This document shows, one piece after another, positions 50,719 through 61,547 of a DNA stretch of 64,000 bases. The notes beneath the pieces were generated by a model. It worked only from the letters and a program-made list of their open reading frames with translations, was not told the origin of the DNA and did not search any database. This DNA is from Morinoia aosen (lineage: Eukaryota > Arthropoda > Malacostraca > Amphipoda > Talitridae). The first letter of the stretch is position 1; every line of letters starts with the position of its first letter. A program made the position numbers and the translations under genes. The DNA lies in the NCBI GenBank assembly GCA_030386875.1, contig CM059567.1:78485130-78549129 (forward strand), in the 5' to 3' direction.

Positions 50719-50756
50719 CAATGTGTAATTACCGAAGACAATGTGTAATTACCGTT
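50719..50756. repeat. 20-bp tandem duplication
   Basis: caatgtgtaattaccg occurs twice with a 20-bp spacing, followed by the inverted pair ttgat/atcaa around acgtat. Confidence 0.8.
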
Positions 50757-53579
50757 GATAACGTATATCAACAAGTGTGTATATGCATTTCGCACATATC
50801 AGCATTTGGGCGTTAGAGGGCTGCTCAAAGTGAGGGGTTAATTTTTTAAACCCTAGTTTATTTTGGCTAAATAGTGAAGTATAAATGTTAGACTGATCAA
50901 CCATGATTTTCGGAAATGTAACTTTAATGCGCTCTTTTATTCTCTTTATTGCGTTGTGAGAGAAAAGTTGTGAGCGATTGAGAAAACCCTTTGCACAAAA
51001 CAGTCAGCTGACGTCACAGCTCGCGTCACCTGGTCAAATGTGCATGTGCTATACTACGTTTTAAACAATCAATTCAGGTTAGGTGTGTCTGGTTCCTTTT
51101 AGATCGAGTCGCGTCAGTGTAAAAATCCTCGTGAATTAAAATTTAGACCCTAACCTTAACAACAGGGCCCTCATTTCTCCAAGTCCTTTGAATGTGAATT
51201 ACAGATACATGTACTGTACTTAGTAAATGAGGTCTCTGCTTTAGAAATTGGAAGCTTAAAATTAAGCTACTTACATTTTTATGCTGACTCAATCTGAGCC
51301 AAAAGGACATAACCTGGCCAAACCTAAATTTACAGCACATTTTTGGCAAGGTGATGTCAGCTGTTTGGTATACCGTTATTTTCCATCGTTTAATACTTCG
51401 TCCGTTCAAGATTTTTTTTTTAAATTGAAGTATAGTATTGAGATTTGTTATTTTTTCAAAAACCTACTCAAAATTTGTATAAATCAATCGAATACTTTTC
51501 ATTCATTAATTACTCAAAAATTTTAGTATAAAAAATTGCCCCTCATACTGAGCAACACCCCTAATGCTGCAATATACGGTTCGGAAAATAATCAAGCGTT
51601 AATTATCACCGTGAAAACTGTATCGCTACCACTTCATAAAAAAGACTGCTTGCGTGACTTGGCCATCAAGTTATTCAAAATTCCGCGTTACTTGTGTTTT
51701 AGTTGTGTATTATCTATTTCTCTTAGCTTGAAATTCCTCTTTTAGGACTATCTGAGGGCCTTTGTTATACGATGTTTATGGCGTGGTGTAGATGTCAGCT
51801 GATTTTTAGAGCCACATCATCTTTATCTTGAGGAGTTTCCACCTGATAGCTGGGGTTGAAAACACGGCTGTAAATGTTCCTTGATTTTTAGGGGCTTTTA
51901 GCGGAGCGCTGACTGTTTTACGCTCTGAATAAATGGAACACAAGAGCATAGGAAGTAAAATTCTGATTGCGTCTAACGTAATGCACTGCTATAATAATTT
52001 TATGCTAGGTGTTTTTAACTTTAGTGCGTCTAGCTGCTTGTGAGCCAGGGCGCTTTTGGTGGCGAACTCAGGTTTTCCAGTTCACAACTCAGTAGGTTGT
52101 AGAAATTCCCAAAGCAGAACCAATGTTGCTAAGACATCAGCTCACATTTGTATCCTTGCCGAGGAGACGCTCTAACAATCAATGATGTGGTTATAGATTG
52201 TTTTTAACAACTATCATTAAAGACTCCGTTTATAAAGTGGTAATGAGAGTCTAGTACGAGGCTTCCTGAGCCTCTTGAGCTTCTTTTAAGCGACATCTGT
52301 CTCGAAATGTCGATAAAATAATCTCACGAATAATTTTACGCTTCTTAAGTTGCTGCTGGATGACGCTCCCATGTTAACATGAACCTTGCTGTGGAAATGT
52401 GAGCACAAACCTTGCTGCGCGAGCGCAGGTTTCAAGTACAGGACCGAACAGCTCTAAAGTTGCTTGATTGCTAGAATTAGGTGATCTGCAGGTGCCTCGA
52501 TTACACCTCTCCAAGTTCTCCCAAAACGCCGAAGCAAGACCTACTGTCTGCAAAAACTTCTCCTCCAACTTCCTTAAGATGAGGCGGGCAAAATTTAATT
52601 ATCAGTGTCTTGAAGCGTCATGATGCTCTTATACGCACAAGTTCATCCCTCCTTTCTTTACCGGCACCCTTTTGTATCATCTCCTTTTTATTTCGATTAT
52701 TTTTTATCCTCGTGTGCTTAATAGAAGCTATGCTAATGAAGGACGCTGCCCAACAACTGATTGGCCTGCATGTTCGCCGAACGGTTCTACATAAAGGCTT
52801 TGTGGTCGTCAAGTCTTATTCTTCCGACTGCGATTTGAGCTGCTTGCGTGTAATCGAAACCATAAGTTTTTTGGTTTTCAAAAAACACGAGGGTTTTTGT
52901 TAGGTTTTCGTTACATTGATTGGTGTAGCGCTTCAATGCTCGATGGTACACAGTACGCTCATTCTGTGAAACGGAACTTCCAGCTCGCCGCGTTGTTCGA
53001 AGTGTCGTCGAAGGTTTTTCTCTTCATATGTAAAAATATACTTTAGGTTCGATAAGAATATTATTGATATTGTTGTTTTCTAGAGTTAAAACAAATGTTT
53101 GGAAAAATATAGACACATAAAACGTTGAAGGAAAAAGAATATAAAAAGCTGAAACCATGATAAAGAGAGAATAAATGTGAGAGTAGGCTGAATGGAAACT
53201 ATGTTTTCCTGACAAAACTGTGGCTGCAGAATCTTTTCCTTGTGTCACGCTCTAATATGTCTCAATTAAGGCTATAGTTTGCTCAAAATTATAGCTTAAA
53301 TCAACTTCTATAAGCCGTTACGTATTCTTGACACCTGCGGGAAATAACGAGCGCGAGGTACTTACGTTTTTCATTTTAGTGTCAATGATCGAGGGCCAAG
53401 TCCTCCCATTAGCGATGTTTCGTAGTTTGGTGAGGACCGTTGCGCCGTATCGATAACCACTTAATTAGCATTAATGGGCACCGTTTCCCTGCGTACTAAT
53501 GCTCTTCCATTAATTTGAGCTGTCAATGTTCACTACGGCGAAATTAAATTCTGCGCGTTAAGCTCATTACGCTGATAAT

Positions 53580-53740
53580 CTTACGAAGTGAGTGCTTGTG
53601 TGTGAACTATGATGCCTTCGTTTTTTTATAGTTAAAAAATCTCGCTGAATATCTTTCGAAGATTTCTTGGTGATATGTGCCTCTGAACTGTTTCAAATCT
53701 CTAACCTGCACCAATTCAAGTCTACAGTAGTCTAAAAAAA
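53580..53740 (-). mobile_element. Inverted fragment of the same mariner family
   Basis: This 161-bp stretch is the reverse complement of 57327-57487 with about four visible substitutions. It covers the end of the transposase region and part of the 3' flank but no terminal repeat. Confidence 0.85.
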
Positions 53741-55756
53741 AGGACTCACAACGTTGGGCTTCCGTTGTGTACGTTTTACCACAGTGTTGGTATTCCAGAT
53801 TATCTTCATTTCTGGCACGTCACGAATAATTTTTCGAAGTAAAATGTTGACGTCGTAAATCGTTGTGAGGTTTTTTCCCCAATTGGTTGCAGTTGATGTC
53901 TAACAAAATACAGAGCGAACTGTTCATTCTTCGTTCAGGTAATACCTTCAAATGCAAGCAGATCCCTTAATAATATGTGAGCGTAATGTATTCACTTATC
54001 TGGAATTTCTCGATTTTATTACCGCACTTTGCCTCCCAAACTGACCTCTGGATATGTACTCGATCGCACTGGCTTCGCAACAAACATGTGTCTGCCTTTT
54101 CTCTTCTGTGCAGTCTTGTTCGATATTTACGTATAGACAGGCAGGGCATACTCTGTTTAGCCATCATGGGTATTATTCAAGCTGCGTTCGCCTGAGGTAT
54201 TGTACGACTACGCAATTTAGAAACCGATCTTTAGACTTATCACTGCTCTGATCTGAGAGAGTTTGCATGCTTATGTTGGTGCCCTTTAGTCCGTGCAGAG
54301 ACAGGCCGCAACTCAGGCTTCGTGTACAACTCCTGCCTCTTCTGGTGTCGAAACCAATCTTTCCGCTCAAAATCATTTTCAAAATCAAACTTAATCTTTT
54401 CAAACATCTGTCCCGGTCTTGCTTTATCGTTTGGAACTGAGCAGTAAGAACTGCACACTCCTGCAGAATTTTTCTTCTATTATTATTTTATTGAAATAAA
54501 TCAACGTCCAAAATAGATTTTTCTCGCGCTGATACACGAAAAATGTTTATCGGTTCACTATAATTGCATTGGAATGCAGTAAGTCCAAGAAGCAACCATT
54601 TCTTGTACCAATAGTTACAATCATGAAATGTAGTAAAACTCGAGAGAAATTTTCTCGCTCCTCCATATAATGCGAAAACAAACTGGATCCCGGGGAGCGG
54701 AATAAGGATGGTTTAGCCGAAGTGTACAATTTGAGAGTATCAATGCACAAGAGGGCGTATCTTTGTTATGGATGATCTCTGATAAAGCGAGTGAGCGCTA
54801 CCAAGACTTGTCTCGAGCCCTGGCCGTGCTTCCATCACGCTGCGCTACGACCTCCAGCAATGGATGAGCCTTACACCTGCCAATTTACCAGACATTGTTT
54901 AACTTTTTATTGCTACTCTCGAATTTAGCCTTTGTTGTTTATTGAATTCCACTCGCCAATTATCCATTAATAAATTACTACGTAATCCGCAATATATTAA
55001 AAACTACGAACGGGAATTAGAATCCATTGGACTTTGGTTTATGGGCTTATATATTGAAGAGAACGGTTTAATACGCTTAGCAAAGAAACCAGGGTTGCGC
55101 TTTGCGGCCCTCGGAGATAACTGTTTTGCCTCAGAAATGAGTGACCCTCGAACCTTCGTATTCCTTCTGTTTTTCTTGTGCCTCAAATCCAAACTTGATA
55201 ATGCTTTTTTGAAAAAACATTCTAAAATTCCACTTCAGCTTTACGATATCAAATTTGAGTTTGTTTGCGTGTGTTGCCAGTCAAGAGTATGGGAAAAACA
55301 CATTACCGCAGAATGTGTGATTCGTTTCTGACGTAGCAGAATTTTGAATAGTTTTGCGTTCTTATTCGAATATTTTTATGTACAGTCTAAAGCTTGTTTG
55401 TGATGTGAAATGAGACAATGGATCTATTTGACTCATTCGCTCAGATGCAAAAAAATTAACTCTTTTTATTTTCAGTTGCTGACTCGTCGTATTTTTCAGT
55501 GTTTCGCAGTTGGTGCATACATAAGGTAGAAATTTTAGTAACTGGTTTTACCTACTTACAGTAATTATATAAAAAATTTACGATAAGCTCTAAAATTCAA
55601 ATTGAGCACAAATATCAACTCTTAATTTTGAAAGCGTTAATGAACCTTCTTGATCGCAGTCATAGAATTCAATATTTACCGACTGCCATGTTTCCGTTTT
55701 GGTTTAAAGTGTAGCCATCCCTGTAATTTATACCATTCTCGTCTCTTCAACGAGAT
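53741..55756. other. Intronic sequence without supported genes
   Basis: Frames near 54173-54458 (-) and 54942-55331 (+) show no domain and are not flanked by matching splice sites. Confidence 0.4.
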
Positions 55757-56125
55757 GCAGCTATTGTATCTATAGGAATTAACGCTCCCTGGAGAAAGAT
55801 GTCAGGTCCCAAGCTTATGGTTAAGTATCTTTCCTTTTGATGAAAAAGAATGTTTTTTTTGTCTTGTCACGGACCATCATTTCACGATTCACTTCTGTCA
55901 TGGTTTACAACACCTACTACGTTCTTCTCCAATTTTTGTTTTGTTTCATTAACTTATTTCCCAACTTGCTGTTTCTATGCGCATGGGATCTTCTGTGAGG
56001 ACACACCTTGAGCTTGGATTCCCTGTTACCTTAACTCTACATATATTAGAAAGTGTATCCTTCTTCCTCTCTTTGAATCACTTTTATTGTAGTTAGTGAG
56101 ACGTGAACTACCTCATCTAATCTGT
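55757..56125 (+). repeat. Dispersed repeat family, copy H
   Basis: Begins ctattgtatctataggaatt, then gctccctggagaaagatgtc, the pyrimidine-rich middle, tttctatgcgcatgggatct, ggacacaccttgagcttgga and a final gtagttagtgagacgtgaac. One of the most complete copies. Confidence 0.7.
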
Positions 56126-56291
56126 CATGCTAAAAATTTAATGAGCTCTCTTGTTGCATTACATTTTTGTTAATGTGTTTTATAACTCTTATTTGCAAAT
56201 AATAAAATCAATTTTCTTGAACTGTATATCTTTCGTTTATACTTACACTCATTTTCTCAATTTTTCCTTCTTCTTTTTTCGGCGCACCTAA

Positions 56292-57632
56292 AATTGATGT
56301 GTCCGGAATGTTCGTGCCGGTTTTTATTCGTTCATCTTTCGACTTATTTTAGAAGATGACAAGTCCGGAAAATGGGATTTGACTTTACCTCTATTTAGAT
56401 CACAGTTCAAACTATCTTTTCGTAGAAGAAGGTTTGAGATCCCATAACCTGTGTTAATTCTGTAACCCTTCAGAATGAAAGATGAAAAAAGCATTTATGG
56501 TATTCGATACTTTTTTACTTTCATTAAGAAAAAAATACCTCACGAGCAACCAATGAAATGTGCGCAACTAACGGTGATGATACTTCATCCGAAAGAACTG
56601 TATGAGGTTCCGAGATGGAGATTGTCGCCTTATTGAAAAAGAGCGATCAGGCAAACCATCCTCTACAGATGATGACCAAATCAAGTCATTCATTGAGATT
56701 AACCCACATAGCACAACCCAAGATTTGGCAGAAAGTCTCAACATTTCAAAATCCTCCCTTCATGAACATCTGGTAAAGCTTGGGTTCGCAAATCGCTTCG
56801 ATGTTTGGGTGCCACGTGATTTTAGTGAGAAGAACCTTTTGAATTTCATTTCCATCCGTAACCTACACTATAAACGTAATTAAAACTCGCCTTTTTCAAA
56901 TTAAATTGTGACAGGAGATGAGATAAGGATTATTTACCGAAATGTTCAGAGAAAACGACTTTGGAGTAAGCGACGTGAGCCTCCCTATACAGCTGCCCCA
57001 AAAGCGGGTCTTTACCTAGGAAAGTTTCGTGTTGTGTCTGGTGGGATTGGAAAGGAATTTTGTACCACCAGTTTCTTCCGAGTAACCAAACAATTCTTAA
57101 AAATACTGCTTACAACTGAATGAATTAAAAGCAGTAGTTCAAGAAAAACGTCCAGAATTGGCCTAATGGAAAAGTATTATTTTCCTCAAAGAAAATACAA
57201 GACCAAAAATTTCTTTGGCAGCCAACTTGGCTGGGATGTGTTACCCTACCCTTTATATTCACCAGATATCGCTCCTTCGGATTTCCACTCATTTAGGTCT
57301 TTGCAGAATAATCTTAATGGCACAAATTTTTTTAAACTACTGTAGACTTAAATTGGTGCAGGTTAGAGATTTGAAACAGTTCAGAGGCACATTTCACCAA
57401 GAAATCTTCGAAAGAAATTCAGCGAGATTTTTTAACTATAAAAAAACGAAGGCATCATAGTTCACACACAAGCACTCACTTCGTAAGAAGGCATTTTCAA
57501 GTTAAAGGAAAGGTGAGAAACACACTGTACAACAAAATCGTTTATATTTAGTTGATTAAAAATGTAATGGCTTAGATATTGACCTGTTTCTTCCCTTTAG
57601 AAATCGGTACAAACTTTTTGGACAACCCGATA
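56292..57632 (+). mobile_element. Degenerate mariner-family transposon
   Basis: A 1.34-kb element, the usual mariner length. The right end (gtacaaactttttggacaac, then ccga and TA at about 57632) resembles, inverted, the left segment tgtccggaatgttcgtgccg near 56300; the left end is diverged. Transposase blocks occur in order between them with frameshifts. Confidence 0.8.
56475..57380 (+). pseudogene. Broken mariner transposase
   Basis: A start at 56475 gives the DEKS opening of these proteins. The DNA-binding part follows (GDDTSSERTV, then after a small deletion RFRDGDCRLIEKERSGKPS and LNISKSSLHEHLVKLGF). The catalytic part keeps TGDE at about 56910 (first Asp) and SKRREPPYTA. The second catalytic block, normally HQDNARPH, reads LKENTRP, so its Asp is lost. 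The third, YSPDIAPSDFH, survives near 57260 in another frame. Stops and frameshifts throughout make it a dead copy. Confidence 0.83.
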
Positions 57633-58922
57633 ATTAGTATTCTTCTTACTGTGTCGCGTAATTCATTCATCACGAAGAGAGTTCTGTATAAGTAGAAACA
57701 TCATGGTAACCCAACAGTGTTTAGCATCGAGAAAATGCGACTAATGGTACTCGAGAGCACTTGACTTTCATTCTTAACGACACAAGCAATGTTTTTTTAT
57801 TTTGTCTTGCACTGAAATAGCTCCAGACGATTTGCTGATCAGTGCAGCTCATAAGAATAGAGGTAACGTCATTAGCCGCGTGAACTATACTTGTCCTGTA
57901 GAAAAATGCGTCCCATCGTCTCTTCCTCCTCCTACCTCCCTATAAAACGTTTCTCGCTCAGTCGCGTACGCAGAATCTTTACTCACTTGTGAAAATGAGC
58001 GAGACAAATACGCTTTCTGAGGTTTAAACTGATTTCCGTTCACCACTTACGCAAACTTTGTCTATCCTCAATACTCTAAAGTTTTCAATGATCTCCTTGG
58101 GTAGCTTACATCGCTTTTTGTATTCCTTTCGGCAGTAACCATTTTCCAATGAAACTGTGCGTATGCTTTCTGGAAGTGCTAGGAGCATTCTTTACGACAA
58201 ATCTGAATAAATCATCGTCTGCTTGCATGATTGAATTCGTTTGTACGTGCAATGTTGAAAGTATGATAACATTGCATGTGTTGAATTATCGTTTATTTTC
58301 AATTGAATTTTCTGCCTTCGCAAATTTATGCTAATGAAATTCACGTGTAGCTAAGATTTTAAAATTTCATCTACATGTGTTTGACATTTCAATTTTACCA
58401 GTTTTGCTCTTCTCATTTGAGCGCTGATTTAACTCATATTTTGATTAATAGTGGCTGTGTGAAAAGTTCACGGCCTAAATTTTTCATCATTGCTTGTAAC
58501 TGATCATACATAAATGTTTGTTGAGTCACGTGACATTTTTATTTTCTTTACTCAAACGTCATTTTTAAGCTAAGGTCTGTGTTTTAATTGTTCATTTTTT
58601 TGCCTGTTTCCTGTGATTTTGATCATGTCAATTTTCCTTCTTGCTACAAAAATTGAGCACTAGAGTAAAAGTTTATTAAATTAGGACTTAACGTAATTTG
58701 TTGTGGTTTATTGTGGTGTACATGACTATAGGGGTCCAAAAGTGGTCTTATTTTCACTCTGTTGAAGAAAACTTATATTTTTGTTTAAGAATTAATGTAT
58801 AGTTTTTTGTTCGAAGGTCGAAAGGTTTTAATAGGTATCATAGAAATTATAGGCGGAATATTAAACCATTGTTTGATGCAATGTGTTGTGCCGATTAAAA
58901 CAAGCATTTTATTTCATTTCAG
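57633..58922. other. 3' end of the long intron
   Basis: AT-rich, pyrimidine-rich toward the acceptor at 58921-58922. No repeat recognised. Confidence 0.5.
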
Positions 58923-59628
58923 CTGGACCGGCTTTTCAACAGCAGCCCTTGGGCGCACGAGTACAACGGGAGCGAGGTTGTGTCTCTTTCTCCTGGTTCG
59001 TTGATGGTACGAGCTCATCTGAGACTGAAAGTTCCCGACGTCTCTGCGGCTCAAAAGCTCGGATCTGCTTTTCTACGCGGACTTGAAAAGCATCACCACC
59101 ATGATTGGCTGGGACCGTTCACCGTGGACGTCAATTCCGTTCAATTTGCCGAAATACTTGTAGATTCACCGTCTTCTGCGCCCACGCCTGAGTATCCCGA
59201 GACTCATCGCGGTCGCCGGCCAGAATATTCCTCTGCGACTCGAAGGCCTTCCGTCCCGAAACTCTCTGTTGGGTGGGGCCAATGGGGCCCCTGGTCAGCG
59301 TGCAGCCCTTGTTCGCCTCAGTATGATCAAATCAGGACACGTCAATGTCGGCTCGAGAGCGGCCAAGGTCTCCTTGTGAACTCAGTCGAGCCGTGTCTAC
59401 AAGACAGCGACTCAGGTTCCATATCCGGCGATATGGAAACTCGCTCGTGTCAATGCTTTAGCAGTGAAGTTCGGGAAGAGGAGGAACCTCCGCCCACTAC
59501 CCCTATTCCTAGCTCTCCCTCCACCTCCTCTAGCACCTCCTCTACGACATCTTCTTCCATTCTACCTCCTTTCCGAGATCCTGAAAACACTGGTCAAGAT
59601 TCCGCCTCTCATGAGTCTTCCGAAAGCG
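58923..59628 (+). CDS. Exon: rest of SEA domain, thrombospondin type 1-like module, Ser/Thr/Pro-rich linker
   Basis: The 706-nt exon lies between acceptor tttcatttcag and donor agcg|gtaagt, entering in phase 0 and leaving in phase 1. It opens with LDRLFNSSPWAHEYNGSEVV and then SLSPGSLMVRAHLRL, which completes the SEA domain. GSLMV (58995-59009) sits where self-cleaving SEA domains carry G|SVVV, so autoproteolysis between Gly and Ser is plausible. NSS and NGS are N-glycosylation sequons. A basic, Pro-rich linker follows. From about 59268 a TSP1-like module reads WGQWGPWSAC and holds six or more Cys, ending near RSCQC. A low-complexity Glu then Pro/Ser/Thr stretch (about 59470-59570) looks mucin-like and probably O-glycosylated. 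Domain calls are by motif reading; extracellular location is inferred from the domains. Confidence 0.85.
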
Positions 59629-60199
59629 GTAAGTCCAGTCTTATTATTCGTAGTTAGCGTTTCTTTGTGTGTGTTGTGTGTTCATTGTTTTGTTGCCATT
59701 TTTATGTTTTCGTAGGTTCGTACGTAGTATGCTTGCTTTTTTATTTGGTTATTGCCATGCGATGATTTTTGTTGCTCTATATCCTTCTTTTATTGTGTTT
59801 TAAACAGTCCGCATTTGTTGGCTCAAAATATAAACTAGTTCTATACCAAAAGATCAGTTCAAAATAATTTCTCTTGACCGAACAATTTGGGTACACAACC
59901 AGTAAAATGATGAAATTTGATACGAAATTATTTCGTGGATTTTCTGAACAGCATCGTCCACAATTAAATACTGCTCTTATGTGAGTTAAGCACTGCTCAA
60001 GGAAACGGTGATTGTATGGAAAAAAAACAGGCAATGTTACTCACGATTTGCAGTTTTTAACCATTGCGTTCACAAACGGACGATCAATTTTGTTTCGACT
60101 TCTTCCATGAAACTGGTGTTCATGCGGCACAGTTTCCATTGTACTTCGGTTAGCGCACCATTTGGTTGTGTGAGTGGCTGAATCACGACATACCTACAG

Positions 60200-60502
60200 A
60201 AAAAGAAAGAAGCAGCATCTGCGGCAAGTGCCAACCCAGCGAAGTTTGCGTGGCCCTCCAAGACGAGCCCCACCCGACGTGTCGCCCCGCTCGTGACCCC
60301 GCCGATCCCACGGGCTGTGGGGGACTGTGCGCCATAGACTCGGAAGTGTGTCAAGCGTTGGGTTCCCGGGCCTTCAATTGCCACAGTGCCTCGCAGTGCC
60401 TCGACGACGAGTGGCGCTGTGCCGATGGCCTCTGTATACCAGTCATTAAGAGATGCGACGGCCATATGAACTGCTATGATCAAAGCGATGAGCAGAACTG
60501 CC
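60200..60502 (+). CDS. Exon: duplicated Cys-rich segment plus first LDL-receptor class A module
   Basis: The 303-nt exon lies between acceptor cctacag and donor tgcc|gtgagt and is phase 1 at both ends. The split codon (g from 59628 plus aa) gives Glu, so the frame joins cleanly. The first half has two related Cys-rich units: [13 protein letters not shown]...C and [15 protein letters not shown]...C. The second half is a canonical LDLa: QC, RC, LC, RCDG, NC, and SDEQNC, with the Asp/Glu residues that bind calcium. LDLa modules of about 40 residues bind ligands in lipoprotein receptors, perlecan and type II transmembrane proteases. The reverse-strand open frame over the same bases is a shadow. 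Confidence 0.87.
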
Positions 60503-61430
60503 GTGAGTAAACTAAAGTCAGCGGGATCGAAGGCCACATTCTCAAACCTCATATAACTTATTCTTCTTTTCCGGAGCATTTTTTTTCTTCTTGAGTGTGG
60601 TATGGTTGTTAATTTCTTTAATCTGGCTTGTTCTGACCTAAATCGTTCTGAGTTTGGTTTGACTGATTTTTTTTCTTTTGTTTGACCTTACCTTGCGAGT
60701 GCTGTGTATTTAGAGTGCTTATTGCATTAAATGTTGTTGTAAATTTTAATTTTTTGTCTCGTGTGTAACTTGTGTTTTATATCACTCGATCAGGTTTCTA
60801 TGTTATTAATTGCAGCATGATGTTGAGCTGAGCAGACAGTTCCTTTTGCCTTTCTGTATTCGTATCGCATTCCAACTCGTTGCTCGTAAATTCTGTGTTC
60901 TCGATGTTGCCTCGAATCCATCTCATGTTTTAAGTTACTCCGATTCCTAGTTGGAGCATTTGCGATGCATTATTTTCAAGTTATGCGCAGTTTATTTTAT
61001 AGAATTACATATAACATTTAAATTTTGTGCCATTTTACGGTTTTTACCCGTTCATGAGTCATTTGACAATTTATGATTTGTATTAATGATCGGCAAGCTG
61101 ACGTAAGTGTTTTATGTTGGCCTTAAATTTTGCAATAATTGAAGTTCTCTTACTTAATTTTGTAACTCTAATGAACGATATTTTGGGAACTATGAAATCT
61201 ATTCGTTTAGTATATTGTCTTCATTATCTGATCTTATTTAAATTTTCTTTGTGTATTTTTTCTGACCGACACGGTGGCTATTTAATGTGGCTTATGATGA
61301 ATTCTTTTCACATTTTTAAATATTCGTGAAGTTAAAACACCAGTCTTTTCTCTATCGTTTCCGTGTTTGTTTAATAATAGTTGTCATAGTTGCATGTTCA
61401 TGCTCTGACCCTAAGATTATATCCCAGCAG

Positions 61431-61547
61431 CGTGCCGGTCGGACCAGTTTCAGTGCGGCAACAACACTTCCTGCCTGCCCCTCACGGCCAAGTGTGATGG
61501 CAACATGGACTGCTGGGACGGTGCTGACGAGATCAACTGCACTGCAG
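61431..61547 (+). CDS. Exon: second LDL-receptor class A module
   Basis: This 117-nt exon (or 120 nt if the upstream AG is used) encodes one whole LDLa module, phase 1 at both ends, the classic one-module-one-exon layout. It reads [14 protein letters not shown], then KCDGNMDC and DGADEINC, with all six Cys and the acidic calcium-binding triplet in DGADE. NNT is a glycosylation sequon. The acceptor is a tandem NAGNAG (atcccagcag), so the splice may include or skip one residue (Pro-Ala-Cys or Pro-Cys). The donor is gcag|gtcagt at 61548. Confidence 0.87.

Larger units (their letters stand above)
49401..53579. other. Intronic sequence without further genes
   Basis: Part of the 11.3-kb intron. 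A GC-rich patch lies at 49845-50000. Segments at 50609 and 51075 share a diverged block around ccttttag and gagtc, a weak direct repeat. Confidence 0.4.

Noticed and set aside
54173..54458. Charged reverse-strand frames of 72-76 residues as a small gene
   Set aside because: Two overlapping frames, no motif and no splice or promoter support.
60070..60579. 169-residue reverse-strand frame
   Set aside because: Antisense shadow of the Cys-rich/LDLa exon, whose + strand frame has the domain motifs and splice phases.
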